From assembly GCF_007860185.1 (NCBI RefSeq), contig NZ_SJPY01000005.1, forward strand, positions 62,001-126,000: 64,000 nt of DNA, given 5' to 3'. This DNA is from Novipirellula aureliae (GTDB taxonomy: Bacteria > Planctomycetota > Planctomycetia > Pirellulales > Pirellulaceae). Shown piece by piece: positions 19,286 to 27,953 of this stretch. Below the pieces are notes generated by a model. It was not told where the DNA came from. It did not search any database and saw only the letters and a program-made list of their open reading frames with translations. The first letter of the stretch is position 1. The number at the start of each line of letters is the position of its first letter. The position numbers and the translations under genes are program-made.

Positions 19286-21733
19286 CTATGTGAGCTTGGC
19301 TGCCCGCAATCTCAATGCATTCGCAATCACCGACACACTGCTAAAACTCATCGCCGCCGCTGCAATCATGGGGCTGAGCAACACACCGAAGATCGGATAC
19401 AGCAACCCGGCCGCGACCGGAATTCCCAAAGCGTTGTAGATGAAGGCGAAGAACAGATTCTGTCGAATGTTGCTCATCGTTTTACGGCTCAAAATCGCCG
19501 CCGCAGCCACTCCACGCAGATCGCCGCCGACGAGTGTGACACCAGCGGACTCAATCGCAACGCCTGTCCCCGTGCCCATGGCAATACCAACGTTCGCTTC
19601 GGCGAGTGCAGGAGCGTCGTTGATCCCATCGCCACACATCGCAACTGTCTTGCCTTGCTTCTTCAGCTCACGAACGAAGTCATGCTTTTCCTCGGGCGAA
19701 ACCCCAGCATGAAACTCGTCGATGCCAAGTTTCGATGCGACGGCTTTCGCAGTCGGCTCGGCATCACCGGTCAACATCACGACTTTCAATCCCAGTTCAT
19801 GCAATGTCGTTAGCGCTGCCGAAGTGCTCTCCTTGATCGGGTCAGTAATCGCGAGAATTGCCGCCAACCTTTTGTCGATCGCCACGAACACAACCGTCGC
19901 ACCCTCGGCCTGATGCGATCCTGCTTTCTCTCGTCCTGCATCGACGCCCTCGATGCCTTGTTCGCCCAACAAGTCAGCTTTGCCGATCAAGACATCATGA
20001 TCATCGACGCGAGCGCGAACGCCACCACCGGTGATACTGTTGAATTCACTTGCCTCCACAAGCTGCAACTCATCCGCCTTCGCTCGGCGAACGACCGCCT
20101 GAGCCAACGGATGCTCGCTCTGCGCTTCGACCGCCGCAGCCAACGTCAACACATCGTTCTCATTCCAGTCACCAAACGTCTCGACGCCCGTCACTTCCGG
20201 TCGTCCCTGGGTCAGTGTGCCGGTCTTGTCGACGACGATCGTGTCAACCTTCTCCATGACTTCGAGGACTTCCGCGTTCTTAATCAATACGCCTTCCTTG
20301 GCACCGCGGCCAACGCCGACCATCACCGACATCGGCGTTGCCAGCCCCAACGCACACGGGCAAGCAATGATCAACACTGCAACGGCCGCTACGAACGCAT
20401 GAGCCAGTTGCGGCTCCGGACCAAACATAGCCCATCCGATGAACGCGAGAATCGAACAAACGATCACCGCCGGCACAAAGTATCGAGCGACCCCATCGAC
20501 AAGTTTCTGAATCGGGGCGCGACTTCGCTGAGCGTCGGCAACCATTTGCACGATACGGTTCAGAACCGTATCCCCGCCAACACCGATGGCCTCCATCACG
20601 AGCGCACCGGTCTGGTTCAATGTCCCGCCCGTGATCTCGTCGCCTTCCACTTTCTTCACCGGCATCGGCTCGCCCGTCAACATTGACTCATCGACGCTGC
20701 TCGACCCGCTAAGAACTTTCCCATCGACCGGAACTTTCTCACCAGGACGAACTCGCAACCGATCGCCCTTGTGGATTGAATCGAGCGAGACGTCTTCCTC
20801 GCCATCGTCTGTGATTCGATGTGCCGTCTCGGGAGCAAGCTTCATGAGTTCGCGAATCGCTCCGCCCGTCTGCTGGCGTGCTCGCAGTTCCAACACTTGC
20901 CCAAGCAGCACCAACGTAATGATCACTGCTGCCGCTTCAAAATACAGAGGCGGGACACCATTCTCGAAGAAGGCTTCTGGGATCACACCCGGAAGCAAAA
21001 CGACGACCAAACTGAACAGATAGGCCGCCAACGTTCCCACGGCAATCAACGAGAACATGTTTAGGTTCATCGTGCGAAACGACTTGGCTCCACGAACCAA
21101 CAATGGCCATCCACACCAGAACACAACCGGCGTCGCAAGAGCCAACTGCAACCAGCCAAAGACGCTTTGACTCATCCAATCCGCGATCCGCAAACCCACC
21201 ATCGGCCCCATCGCGATCACGAGCAATGGCACCGACAACGCAACGCCAACCCAAAAGCGACGTTTCATGTCGGCGTACTGTTTATCTTCACCCTCGTCAT
21301 CCATCGAGACGACCTTCGGCTCCAAGTCCATCCCGCAAATCGGACAATCGCCTGGCCCAACCTGCTCGATTTCAGGGTGCATCGGGCAGGTGTAAATAGC
21401 ATCTGGGTCCGCCGGCGAATCGCTCGCCTTGGTCGATGAGTGACCACCGCAGCACGAGGACTTGTTCGAGGTTTCCCGAATCTGTACCGCTGCGTCTCCA
21501 CCGCAACAAGACGAACCGCTCGATGCCTCTCTCTGTGATCGCTTTGCCAGCACCCCAACTGGATCATCTTGGAACTTTTTCAAGCATCCATTGCTGCAAA
21601 AAACGTAATTCTCGCCGTCATACTCGGTCGATCGTGGGCTATCCGCCGGAACAGTCATTCCACAAACCGGGTCGATCTTTGTCGGCGTAGCGGCAACGGG
21701 CAGCGATGTCTTGTGCTTTTCGGCGTGGTCCAT
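19286..21733 (-). CDS. copA: CopA-type Cu(I)-exporting P1B-ATPase
   Basis: 815 residues. Domain order: an N-terminal YHS domain (about 20-62, DPVCGM and [10 protein letters not shown]), a Cys-pair-rich linker (SSCCGG twice), a heavy-metal-binding module (about 114-138, [11 protein letters not shown] and [10 protein letters not shown]), then the P-type ATPase core with CPC (about 457, [13 protein letters not shown]), the phosphorylation motif [11 protein letters not shown] (about 500), an HP motif (SEHPLAQAV) and [10 protein letters not shown]. The TGE loop reads LTGEPMPV. There is no classical HMA CxxC domain; the YHS and metal-binding modules take that place. It pumps cytosolic Cu(I) out. 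It is the first minus-strand gene behind a CsoR-like operator and is divergent from the Csp gene. The gap of 163 nt to tolC holds a second operator. Confidence 0.95.
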   Translation of the reverse strand: MDHAEKHKTSLPVAATPTKIDPVCGMTVPADSPRSTEYDGENYVFCSNGCLKKFQDDPVGVLAKRSQREASSGSSCCGGDAAVQIRETSNKSSCCGGHSSTKASDSPADPDAIYTCPMHPEIEQVGPGDCPICGMDLEPKVVSMDDEGEDKQYADMKRRFWVGVALSVPLLVIAMGPMVGLRIADWMSQSVFGWLQLALATPVVFWCGWPLLVRGAKSFRTMNLNMFSLIAVGTLAAYLFSLVVVLLPGVIPEAFFENGVPPLYFEAAAVIITLVLLGQVLELRARQQTGGAIRELMKLAPETAHRITDDGEEDVSLDSIHKGDRLRVRPGEKVPVDGKVLSGSSSVDESMLTGEPMPVKKVEGDEITGGTLNQTGALVMEAIGVGGDTVLNRIVQMVADAQRSRAPIQKLVDGVARYFVPAVIVCSILAFIGWAMFGPEPQLAHAFVAAVAVLIIACPCALGLATPMSVMVGVGRGAKEGVLIKNAEVLEVMEKVDTIVVDKTGTLTQGRPEVTGVETFGDWNENDVLTLAAAVEAQSEHPLAQAVVRRAKADELQLVEASEFNSITGGGVRARVDDHDVLIGKADLLGEQGIEGVDAGREKAGSHQAEGATVVFVAIDKRLAAILAITDPIKESTSAALTTLHELGLKVVMLTGDAEPTAKAVASKLGIDEFHAGVSPEEKHDFVRELKKQGKTVAMCGDGINDAPALAEANVGIAMGTGTGVAIESAGVTLVGGDLRGVAAAAILSRKTMSNIRQNLFFAFIYNALGIPVAAGLLYPIFGVLLSPMIAAAAMSFSSVSVIANALRLRAAKLT

Positions 21734-21768
21734 GATTTCTCCAGTCGGTCAAAAAGTCATTCTCTAAT

Positions 21769-21799
21769 ATACCCCATAGTGGTATGCAAGTTGCATACC
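21769..21799. promoter_or_regulatory. CsoR-like operator overlapping a 19-bp perfect palindrome, copA/csp divergent promoter
   Basis: ATACCCCATAGTGGTAT (21769-21785) has the same 5-7-5 layout as the site at 19172. It overlaps the perfect palindrome GGTATGCAAGTTGCATACC (21781-21799). Both lie in the 118-nt gap between the divergent copA and Csp genes, so one site can control both. GGAGAAACG precedes the Csp ATG. Confidence 0.6.
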
Positions 21800-21851
21800 G
21801 CTAAGGTAGCGGCAACGGGGCCGTATTAGCAAAATTCCAAAGGAGAAACGA

Positions 21852-22184
21852 ATGAGTACTGCAACCGCATCCATGAAAGAGTGCATCGAAAACTGCCATG
21901 AGTGCCAAACGACCTGTGCTGACATGCTGACCAGGCACTGTTTGTCCGAAGGCGCCGATCACGTCGAGCAGACGCACGTCAAACTGATGCTCGATTGCAC
22001 CGCCGCCTGTGCGGCCTGCGTCGACTTCATGAGTCGCAACAGCGACAACCACGCACTCTATTGCCGGGCCTGCGCGGAAATCTGCAAAGCGTGTGCAGAT
22101 AGCTGCGAAAAGGTCGGCAACATGGACAAGTGCGTTGAGTGCTGCCGCAAGTGCCAAGAAAGCTGCTCGTCAATGGCCGGTTGA
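21852..22184 (+). CDS. Csp3-like cytosolic copper storage protein (four-helix bundle, Cys-rich)
   Basis: 110 residues with 18 Cys, most spaced as C-x2-C or C-x3-C along four predicted helices (CIENCHECQTTC, CTAACAACV, CRACAEICKACADSC, CVECCRKCQESC). This is the pattern of Csp proteins (DUF326), whose Cys line the inside of a helix bundle and hold many Cu(I) ions. There is no signal peptide, so the cytosolic Csp3 type is favoured. AAAGGAGAAACG gives a good ribosome site. Divergent from copA with a shared CsoR-like operator: storage and export would be switched on together. Confidence 0.9.
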   Translation: MSTATASMKECIENCHECQTTCADMLTRHCLSEGADHVEQTHVKLMLDCTAACAACVDFMSRNSDNHALYCRACAEICKACADSCEKVGNMDKCVECCRKCQESCSSMAG

Positions 22185-22386
22185 TGTGAACGGCCACGGT
22201 CCACGCCACTCCTGGATGCTGATGGATGAGGAAGCAAACTCGCACGTGATGAAGCACGCTATTCGCCATATTGACTGCGTTGAAAGTGAAGTCATTCCAA
22301 AGGAGTTTGACATGATTTTTGCGCGAACCGATGCGGTGTGTTTTCCCAAGTCATTTTACATAATTGGGTAGCGGATCGGTTGTTCC

Positions 22387-22896
22387 ATGATTTCTACACC
22401 AAGTTCGCCGAACGTCGATTACCTCAAATTGAATTGCCAGACGTTGGATGATTGGCTGGGAAGGACATGGCAATCAGACGATCTGCATCGAGCCTTTGCA
22501 TCGGGTGTTCTGGATGGAGCAAGAGATGCACTTCTGCTTCACAATAGCGAGAAAACCACCGCCTACGCGTTTTGGCTTGAGGCGGTCAATACCGCGATCA
22601 CAAACTGGAGATTCGCGGACACCGATGATGACGCGAAGGATTTTCCGATTTCGGCGATTTGCGGAGTTTTGGAGAACGAACCAGCGGCCGAATCTCGATC
22701 GACATTATTCCACGGGTTTTCGATGTCATTTGTTCACTTGATGCAGCATGGCTCGCTTGGCGTTTTCTCCAGTGTTCACCATATCATCGGCGAAATGATT
22801 GATGGGCGCTCGCAGCATTCGGAACCACGACAACAGCGTATGGCGATTTCAAACGAAACCGACGCTCCGGCCTGCTTCGGAATAGTACAGAGCTGA
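22387..22896 (+). CDS. Hypothetical protein
   Basis: 169 residues, mostly helical, no recognised motif, no signal peptide or membrane segment. Starts MISTPSSPNVDYLKL. The last ~37 codons overlap an opposite-strand reading frame (22784-23428); both cannot be fully right at full length, and the C-terminal ends of either may be shorter in reality. It lies between the copper block and the recombinase module. Function unknown. Confidence 0.45.
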   Translation: MISTPSSPNVDYLKLNCQTLDDWLGRTWQSDDLHRAFASGVLDGARDALLLHNSEKTTAYAFWLEAVNTAITNWRFADTDDDAKDFPISAICGVLENEPAAESRSTLFHGFSMSFVHLMQHGSLGVFSSVHHIIGEMIDGRSQHSEPRQQRMAISNETDAPACFGIVQS

Positions 22897-23428
22897 ACAC
22901 TATCCGCCCTAACTCTTTCTCCATAAGAAGAAGACTGTTGATTGAAGAATCACAGCCCGATTTCTGGTGGTAACGAAATAGAACATCGTTGATCGCCAAG
23001 CTCTTCTCCGAACCTTGAAGCTGGACAATCTTCCGAAGTCGTCGTTCGAGCAAAATGTCGCAAAATTCTTCGGCCTCTTTTGATTCGAGCCACTCGACAA
23101 GCTTCTCGGGAAGCCGACGGATGTTTGCCACGTGATAGCAAACCGTCGCTTCCGATACCCCCAGCCGATCGGCGGCCGATCGCATGCTCAATCCCTCGAC
23201 GGAAACCAGTATCTCTGTTCTTCGTGCCTTCCGGAAAACTTTCCTAAGCCGTCCCTTTCGCGAGCATTTTCTGTTAACCTGCTGGTTTATTGACGGACGC
23301 GGCAATTCGTGTTTTCCCGAGAGAAGGGCATTCTGGAAAGAAAACCGAAAAGTTGCGTTGGACGTCGTCTCGGGGAGTATCTTTGCCCAGCTACGCAACA
23401 CTTTCATGCGTGAGCTGACAAAGGACAC
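22784..23428 (-). CDS. Helix-turn-helix protein, start uncertain
   Basis: The convincing part is the middle: LSMRSAADRLGVSEATVCYH is a helix-turn-helix (residues about 80-99), preceded by a basic stretch (RLRKVFRKARRTEIL) and followed by a charged helix. The first ~55 and last ~30 residues look weaker, and the real start may be internal. Could be a regulator or accessory factor of the adjacent recombinase element. No family assigned. Confidence 0.45.
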   Translation of the reverse strand: MSFVSSRMKVLRSWAKILPETTSNATFRFSFQNALLSGKHELPRPSINQQVNRKCSRKGRLRKVFRKARRTEILVSVEGLSMRSAADRLGVSEATVCYHVANIRRLPEKLVEWLESKEAEEFCDILLERRLRKIVQLQGSEKSLAINDVLFRYHQKSGCDSSINSLLLMEKELGRIVFSSVLFRSRPERRFRLKSPYAVVVVPNAASAHQSFRR

Positions 23429-23656
23429 ATCTGAGGTGATAGCCTGCCTTCGTATTGCCTCGTCCAGGCTAACTCAAAAGCACTAAAATCATCTAAATTG
23501 AAGCCGAAAACGTGGCATATATGGTGAGGAGAACTTAGCTCTTCCATATTGTGATTCACGGCATCTAAATGGCCGCCGTTTATGCGCCAGATACTTGAGG
23601 GCCTTTAGCTTGAACGAAACAAACTTGCAGCTTCGAGAACTTAGGTAAACAGAAAA

Positions 23657-24832
23657 TTGACTGACAATCTTTCAGATATCGAGTTCGTGAGGCAAATGCT
23701 GCGACGTCCAGAGCGGCATCTCGATCGCTTGACGGTCGAGTTTCGTTGGGAGGTAACGCGGCGGCATCCAGTGTATCTCCAACTCTGGCAGGTCCATCAA
23801 GCATCGCAGGAAATGTCACCGCCAGGCTCATGGCAAGAGCTACGGCAAATCGAAGACGTCATCAGTGCATGCAATGCGATTCGTGTTGTTTCCGAGCCAG
23901 TTGACCCGGCGCTGTCCTTTGCGGAATTGTCGGCGATGGACCCCAGTGGCCTGTTTCATTGCAACGCATTGCAGCCAATCACAGTAAAGATGATGCTCGG
24001 GTTGATCGGAAAACACCTTTCGTCCGATTCGCTTCGTCAAGTTGCCCAGAGTTTCACTCGTCTCGCGGATGGCAAGGATGGCGCACTTGACACGAACGAA
24101 GCATTAATTGCGTTTGCAGAGATTATCAATTCGGTGGAACCAGAAATGGAGGCGGTTATGCCGGGACCGTTCTATGTTGTGAGCCCAGTCGCTCCACGAG
24201 AACAATGGCAAGAAGATATGGCGCGGTGCCAGAACTATTGGCGAGAGCAACTCAATCTTGAACCTAGCCGAGACCGTCCACGTGACTATTCCAACTATCT
24301 TCGAGCGTGGGATTTGAGTGAGGGATTCGGTGGAGGGCGATACAATCGTGATGGTGCAAAGTCGTTCGCCGAAGTCGGGCGTGTGCTGAGTAAGGACGAA
24401 TCCACGATCAGAAGGTGGTACCACCGAGCATTCTTCCTGATCACCGGACACGAATTCTCAAACGAGAACTGGCATTCTGTCATGGGATTCCAACAGCTAT
24501 CTGGGTTCATGGGGCTGACCATCAGTCCTGTGTGCCGCGAAAGACTAAAGCGAGCCAATTCGCAGCAGCACGATGTCGATTTCTCGACGGTGCAGCAGGA
24601 TGCAGATTTTCTCGATACGGCAACAGCACCACTACCGGCAGCGGATCTTAGAGTGATTTGCGCACGCATCTGTCAGCTCATCGAAGACGGGCTCACCGAT
24701 GGGGAAATCATCGACCAAGTTGAAATTGAATTCGGCCCGCAGCAGGACCTTGATGAAGCTGAAATTTGTAATGCCATCAACTACCTGCGTTCGCGAGACG
24801 ATGTCCGAAGAGACTACTTGGGCGAACTCTGA
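23657..24832 (+). CDS. Uncharacterised protein with internal HTH, part of the recombinase module
   Basis: 391 residues from a TTG start (AAATTGACTGAC); no in-frame ATG nearby gives the same N terminus. The middle holds a possible helix-turn-helix (SFAEVGRVLSKDESTIRRWY, about residues 236-255); the C terminus is acidic and helical (ICQLIEDGLTDGEIIDQVEI). No enzymatic motif is visible. It is separated by 109 nt from the tyrosine recombinase on the same strand and likely travels with it. Function not known. Confidence 0.7.
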   Translation: MTDNLSDIEFVRQMLRRPERHLDRLTVEFRWEVTRRHPVYLQLWQVHQASQEMSPPGSWQELRQIEDVISACNAIRVVSEPVDPALSFAELSAMDPSGLFHCNALQPITVKMMLGLIGKHLSSDSLRQVAQSFTRLADGKDGALDTNEALIAFAEIINSVEPEMEAVMPGPFYVVSPVAPREQWQEDMARCQNYWREQLNLEPSRDRPRDYSNYLRAWDLSEGFGGGRYNRDGAKSFAEVGRVLSKDESTIRRWYHRAFFLITGHEFSNENWHSVMGFQQLSGFMGLTISPVCRERLKRANSQQHDVDFSTVQQDADFLDTATAPLPAADLRVICARICQLIEDGLTDGEIIDQVEIEFGPQQDLDEAEICNAINYLRSRDDVRRDYLGEL

Positions 24833-24941
24833 AAAATAGCTTTCGGCTTAAGTGACGGTCGGCAGAGAGTAAGGAATCCACGTTGTTTCCTTGCTCCAGG
24901 TCGTGGCATGAACGACCAACGATTCAGAACGATCTGATTCG

Positions 24942-26531
24942 ATGTCAATTGCAAGCAATTCAGACCGCCCAGAAGGCTGCCTGTCTCCAAAAGAGTTCGC
25001 CAGACGCGCTTTCGTCAGCAAGTCCACCGTTGATCGGTATCTCAATCAAGGACTGCTTACCAAGGTCCAGCGCAAGAAGGGCTACCGCGTTTGGATTCCC
25101 GAACGCGAACTCTACTCTGCGAATTTCGGCACCCCATTCCAACCTTTACCGGATTCGGATGCACGCGATCCAGACGGCATTCCCGAGGAGGAAGCCGCCA
25201 ATCCGCTGCCGGGCAAAATTCCGGCGTGGATGAATCCTTGCGCAACACTAACGAAGGAGGTAGCAATGCCTAAACATAAATCAAAGGGCGACGAGCCCGA
25301 AAAATATCCATGCCAGTTTTTCGACTGGCCGATTTACCAGCGTTCAAGCGGCGTTTGGTATGCGGATGGCCGTTCCAATGGAGCCAGTCTGAAACGAACG
25401 TCGCTTGGAACCAAAGATCGAGATGAGGCGATTGCCAATCTCCATCAACTTGATCGTATCCAGGCCGAAAACTTGGGACTAGTACCGCGAACGAGATCAA
25501 ATCCTGCCGACAAACGCTTGGCCCTGTCGGCTGGTCGCAAACTCTTCGACGCCCACAACGCACGTCCGATCTTGGTCGGAGGCACGAAACCCAGTACGCG
25601 GAAGCGATATCGGGCGATTCTCGACAAATTCTTGGAATTTGCTCCATCGGAACGCATTTCAGAATGGAATCAGGTTACCGAAAGAACCCTAGCGGAGTAT
25701 GCCAAGCACCTCGACGATTTAGGCTACGCGCGAAAGACGATCTATGGAGAGTTGAATTTGCTCAAAACGGCATTCAAATGGCTTTGCAGGGAAGGGCACA
25801 TCGACCGGAAGCCGTTGAAGTTGAAACTACGCAAAGCAGAATGCGAGCGTGCCTACTGCTATACCAGCGAAGAGGTCAACTCGATGCTTCAACATTGCGC
25901 AAACTCGACAGATCTAGGCTGGCTATACAGTGTCATTGTCGCCCTCGCATGCACAGGCCTGCGTATCAGTGAACTTGCATCTCTCAAATGGTCCGACATT
26001 CGTTTCAGCGACCGTACCTTGACGATCGCCGATGAAAGCGGATTCTCTGGTCAGCGCGCAAACGACCGTCGTACCACAAAGAGTAGTCGGAGTCGGCACA
26101 TCCCACTCCGAACCGAATTGCAAGTGCTGCTCCAGTCGCTACCGCAAACCGATACGTATGTGTTCCGGGGGCCGCGAGGTGGCCGACTCAAACCGGACAC
26201 TGTTCGCAACATTCTGGTGCGAGAAGTAATTGAAAAACTCTCACCGCGTTTCCCTAAAAAATTCGCTGGCCAACGAAGCTTCGAGGACGGCCGACTGCAC
26301 AGTCTGCGACACTATTTTTGCAGCGTCTGCGCCAACACAGCCATCCCTGAACGTATTGTGATGGAATGGCTTGGTCACGCCGACAGTGAGATGGTTCGTC
26401 ATTATTATCATCTCAGCGACGAGGAGTCGCGTCGAAAGATGGATCAGTTGCCGCCGATTGGGATCGAACCCAACACATCCGAAATCGAGAAAGATAAAGG
26501 CGAAGGTGACAACCTTGCAGAAGCGAACTGA
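24942..26531 (+). CDS. Tyrosine recombinase (integrase) with N-terminal Xis/MerR-like HTH
   Basis: 529 residues if read from ATG 24942. Residues 14-50 (LSPKEFARRAFVSKSTVDRYLNQGLL, shown in part) match the excisionase/MerR-type HTH used by element directionality factors. From about residue 200 a SAM-like core-binding domain is followed by the catalytic domain with Arg341 (TGLRISEL), HSLRHYF (His453, Arg456), His479 (WLGHAD) and Tyr488 in RHYYHLS. All catalytic residues except the less conserved Lys were located. A very strong ribosome site, AAGGAGG (25254-25260), sits 5 nt before an in-frame ATG at 25266, so a shorter integrase of 421 residues without the HTH is probably made too. The stop lies 113 nt from the 3' end of tRNA-Ser. 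Confidence 0.9.
   Translation: MSIASNSDRPEGCLSPKEFARRAFVSKSTVDRYLNQGLLTKVQRKKGYRVWIPERELYSANFGTPFQPLPDSDARDPDGIPEEEAANPLPGKIPAWMNPCATLTKEVAMPKHKSKGDEPEKYPCQFFDWPIYQRSSGVWYADGRSNGASLKRTSLGTKDRDEAIANLHQLDRIQAENLGLVPRTRSNPADKRLALSAGRKLFDAHNARPILVGGTKPSTRKRYRAILDKFLEFAPSERISEWNQVTERTLAEYAKHLDDLGYARKTIYGELNLLKTAFKWLCREGHIDRKPLKLKLRKAECERAYCYTSEEVNSMLQHCANSTDLGWLYSVIVALACTGLRISELASLKWSDIRFSDRTLTIADESGFSGQRANDRRTTKSSRSRHIPLRTELQVLLQSLPQTDTYVFRGPRGGRLKPDTVRNILVREVIEKLSPRFPKKFAGQRSFEDGRLHSLRHYFCSVCANTAIPERIVMEWLGHADSEMVRHYYHLSDEESRRKMDQLPPIGIEPNTSEIEKDKGEGDNLAEAN
25254..25268 (+). promoter_or_regulatory. Internal Shine-Dalgarno and start codon inside the integrase gene
   Basis: AAGGAGGTAGCAATG: near-perfect anti-SD match with 5-nt spacing before an in-frame ATG (25266). 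It decides the start of a short integrase form and suggests that HTH and recombinase were once two overlapping or adjacent genes. Confidence 0.75.
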
Positions 26532-26559
26532 GCAAGCCAAATCGGCTTCAAGACAACGA

Positions 26560-26595
26560 TCTTGGCACACCTGTGGCACACCGCGGTGTGCCAAG
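26560..26595. repeat. 11-bp perfect inverted repeat after the integrase gene
   Basis: CTTGGCACACC (26560-26570) and GGTGTGCCAAG (26585-26595), with a further direct copy GGCACACC at 26574. Position between the integrase stop and the tRNA target suggests recombinase arm sites, or part of the termination structure. Confidence 0.7.
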
Positions 26596-26636
26596 AAAAA
26601 ACACCCCCAAAAACACGGGGTTTTTGAGGGTGTTTT
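26596..26636. terminator. Bidirectional hairpin terminator
   Basis: AAAACACCC (26598-26606) pairs with GGGTGTTTT (26628-26636); a nested CCCC/GGGG pair extends the stem. A-rich on the left and T-rich on the right, it can stop both the integrase transcript (plus) and the tRNA-Ser transcript (minus). Confidence 0.8.
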
Positions 26637-26644
26637 GACAGAAG

Positions 26645-26727
26645 CGGAGGACACGGGACTCGAACCCGCAACCCCTTACGGGGCAATTGATTTCGAATCA
26701 ACCTGCTTGCCAATTCGCTTATCCTCC
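26645..26727 (-). tRNA. tRNA-Ser(CGA)
   Basis: 83 nt, CCA not encoded. Read on the minus strand: acceptor GGAGGAT pairs with GTCCTCC (one G-T pair) plus discriminator G; anticodon loop TTCGAAA gives anticodon CGA (codon UCG); long class II variable arm GCCCCGTAAGGGG; T-arm GCGGGTTCGAGTCCCGT. The long variable arm confirms Ser. Its 3' end faces the integrase, as expected for an integration site. Confidence 0.95.
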
Positions 26728-26766
26728 GTTCGATTGCACTATTATTCACAACATTGACTGATTTCG

Positions 26767-27240
26767 TCAAGCGGAGGCACCGCTCGCCTCGGAAACTATG
26801 ATCCGATTGACGCCTGAAACGTTGCGAATTTGTCTCCATTGATCCAAAATATCTCTGTTTCCAGATAGGGCGGTTTCAATCCGAGCCGCGTCGGGGTGGT
26901 CATTCGTCACCCGCAAGTCACCATCAGACGGGACCGCTAACTCGACGGGTGGGTTCGCGGCGATCCCAATCGATTCGAGTTCTTTTCTCACCGCCTCCGA
27001 GAAGTCGTTAATCATGCTTTGCAGCTTACCCTCACTTGGCCGTTGAGTATGGGCAAAGGAGGATTCGACTGCATCCGTTTCGGCGGCATGATTCGAAGAC
27101 GGTCCCTGGAGGACTTGCTCAAAACGATCGATCGTTTTCTCGACACCCCCCACGACCTCGCCGGCCACACGACCTACAACCTGCGAACCTAACGAAGCAG
27201 CTTGCATTGCCAAACGCGCGGATGTAATCGGTGAAATCAA
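26767..27240 (-). CDS. Hypothetical protein
   Basis: 157 residues: an Ala/Gly-rich helical N terminus (LAMQAASLGSQVVGRVAGEVVGG), a variable Ser/Glu-rich middle, and a C-terminal region with DHPDAARIETALSGNRDILDQW. No signal peptide, no family recognised. Located just upstream of tRNA-Ser in the same direction; a single small chromosomal gene. Confidence 0.6.
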   Translation of the reverse strand: MISPITSARLAMQAASLGSQVVGRVAGEVVGGVEKTIDRFEQVLQGPSSNHAAETDAVESSFAHTQRPSEGKLQSMINDFSEAVRKELESIGIAANPPVELAVPSDGDLRVTNDHPDAARIETALSGNRDILDQWRQIRNVSGVNRIIVSEASGASA

Positions 27241-27286
27241 AAGTATCTCGACAACTCAAGAGGACAAGAGGCTACGAAAAGAACCC

Positions 27287-27601
27287 CTAGTGTTTGTGTT
27301 CGGTATTGAAGCCGAATGCCTTTAGCCAAGATTCCCACTTGTGTGCTTCATCATGCGTATCGAGCTTCAATGTGTGCCATTCTTTGCAGCGATACTTCAA
27401 GTCGATATGGCCATTGTGTTCGGATCGCTCGACTTCGCATTTGAGTTTTTTGAGCGTCTTTTCGATCGTATCCGCCTTGGCTTCGTCATGAATATGTTTT
27501 GCTTTCCACTCTGGACATTGGTAGCGAACGGTCTCATCCGCGGTAGCCAAACCAGACGACAAAAGCCCAAAAGCGGCAGCCATCAATAAAATGCGAAACA
27601 T
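27287..27601 (-). CDS. Small secreted protein with internal duplication
   Basis: 104 residues from ATG 27601, chosen because it starts a clear signal peptide (MFRILLMAAAFGLLSSGLATA). The mature part has two similar ~30-residue halves: VRYQCPEWKAKHIHDEAKA... and LKYRCKEWHTLKLDTHDEAH..., each with C-x-E-W and a His/Asp-rich helix, ending in HKH. Paired Cys and many His could bind metal, which is only a guess. No family recognised. Confidence 0.7.
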   Translation of the reverse strand: MFRILLMAAAFGLLSSGLATADETVRYQCPEWKAKHIHDEAKADTIEKTLKKLKCEVERSEHNGHIDLKYRCKEWHTLKLDTHDEAHKWESWLKAFGFNTEHKH

Positions 27602-27719
27602 GAACGGTCCTCGATAGGTTGATTTTGAAAGGGAGTGTTGACTCAATAATCGATGTGTTAAAGCATTTTGGGGCATACCGTCAAGGTCTTTGCGAAGTCC
27701 AAGGCAAAAAATCGATTGA

Positions 27720-27923
27720 TCAGCCGCCGCCGACAAGCGTGACGAGTTCCACTTCATCACCGTCATTAATCATCGTCGTTGCATAATCCTCGCGGACAAC
27801 GACGTCCGCGTTGACTTCAACGGCTAAATAGTTTGGCGGCACTTCGATGGTGTTGAGCATTTGTTTGACGCTCATCGTCGTTTCGATTTCAACGGGTTGA
27901 CCGTTGACGGTAATGCTTATCAT
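27720..27923 (-). CDS. thiS: Sulfur carrier protein ThiS
   Basis: 67-residue beta-grasp protein ending in Gly-Gly (TLVGGG), the C terminus that is adenylated and then thiocarboxylated to deliver sulfur for the thiazole of thiamine. Matches the usual ThiS length (about 66). It follows the sugar isomerase gene by 30 nt on the same strand and may be its co-transcript; thiG and thiF are not in the window. A 12-nt direct repeat TGGTATCTAGGC lies in the small gap. Confidence 0.85.
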   Translation of the reverse strand: MISITVNGQPVEIETTMSVKQMLNTIEVPPNYLAVEVNADVVVREDYATTMINDGDEVELVTLVGGG

Positions 27924-27953
27924 TGGGAATTGCCCTGGTATCTAGGCTGGTAT

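Noticed and set aside
22093-22371. Frame overlapping the end of the Csp3-like gene
   Set aside because: Starts inside the Csp gene in a different frame and has no recognisable domain.
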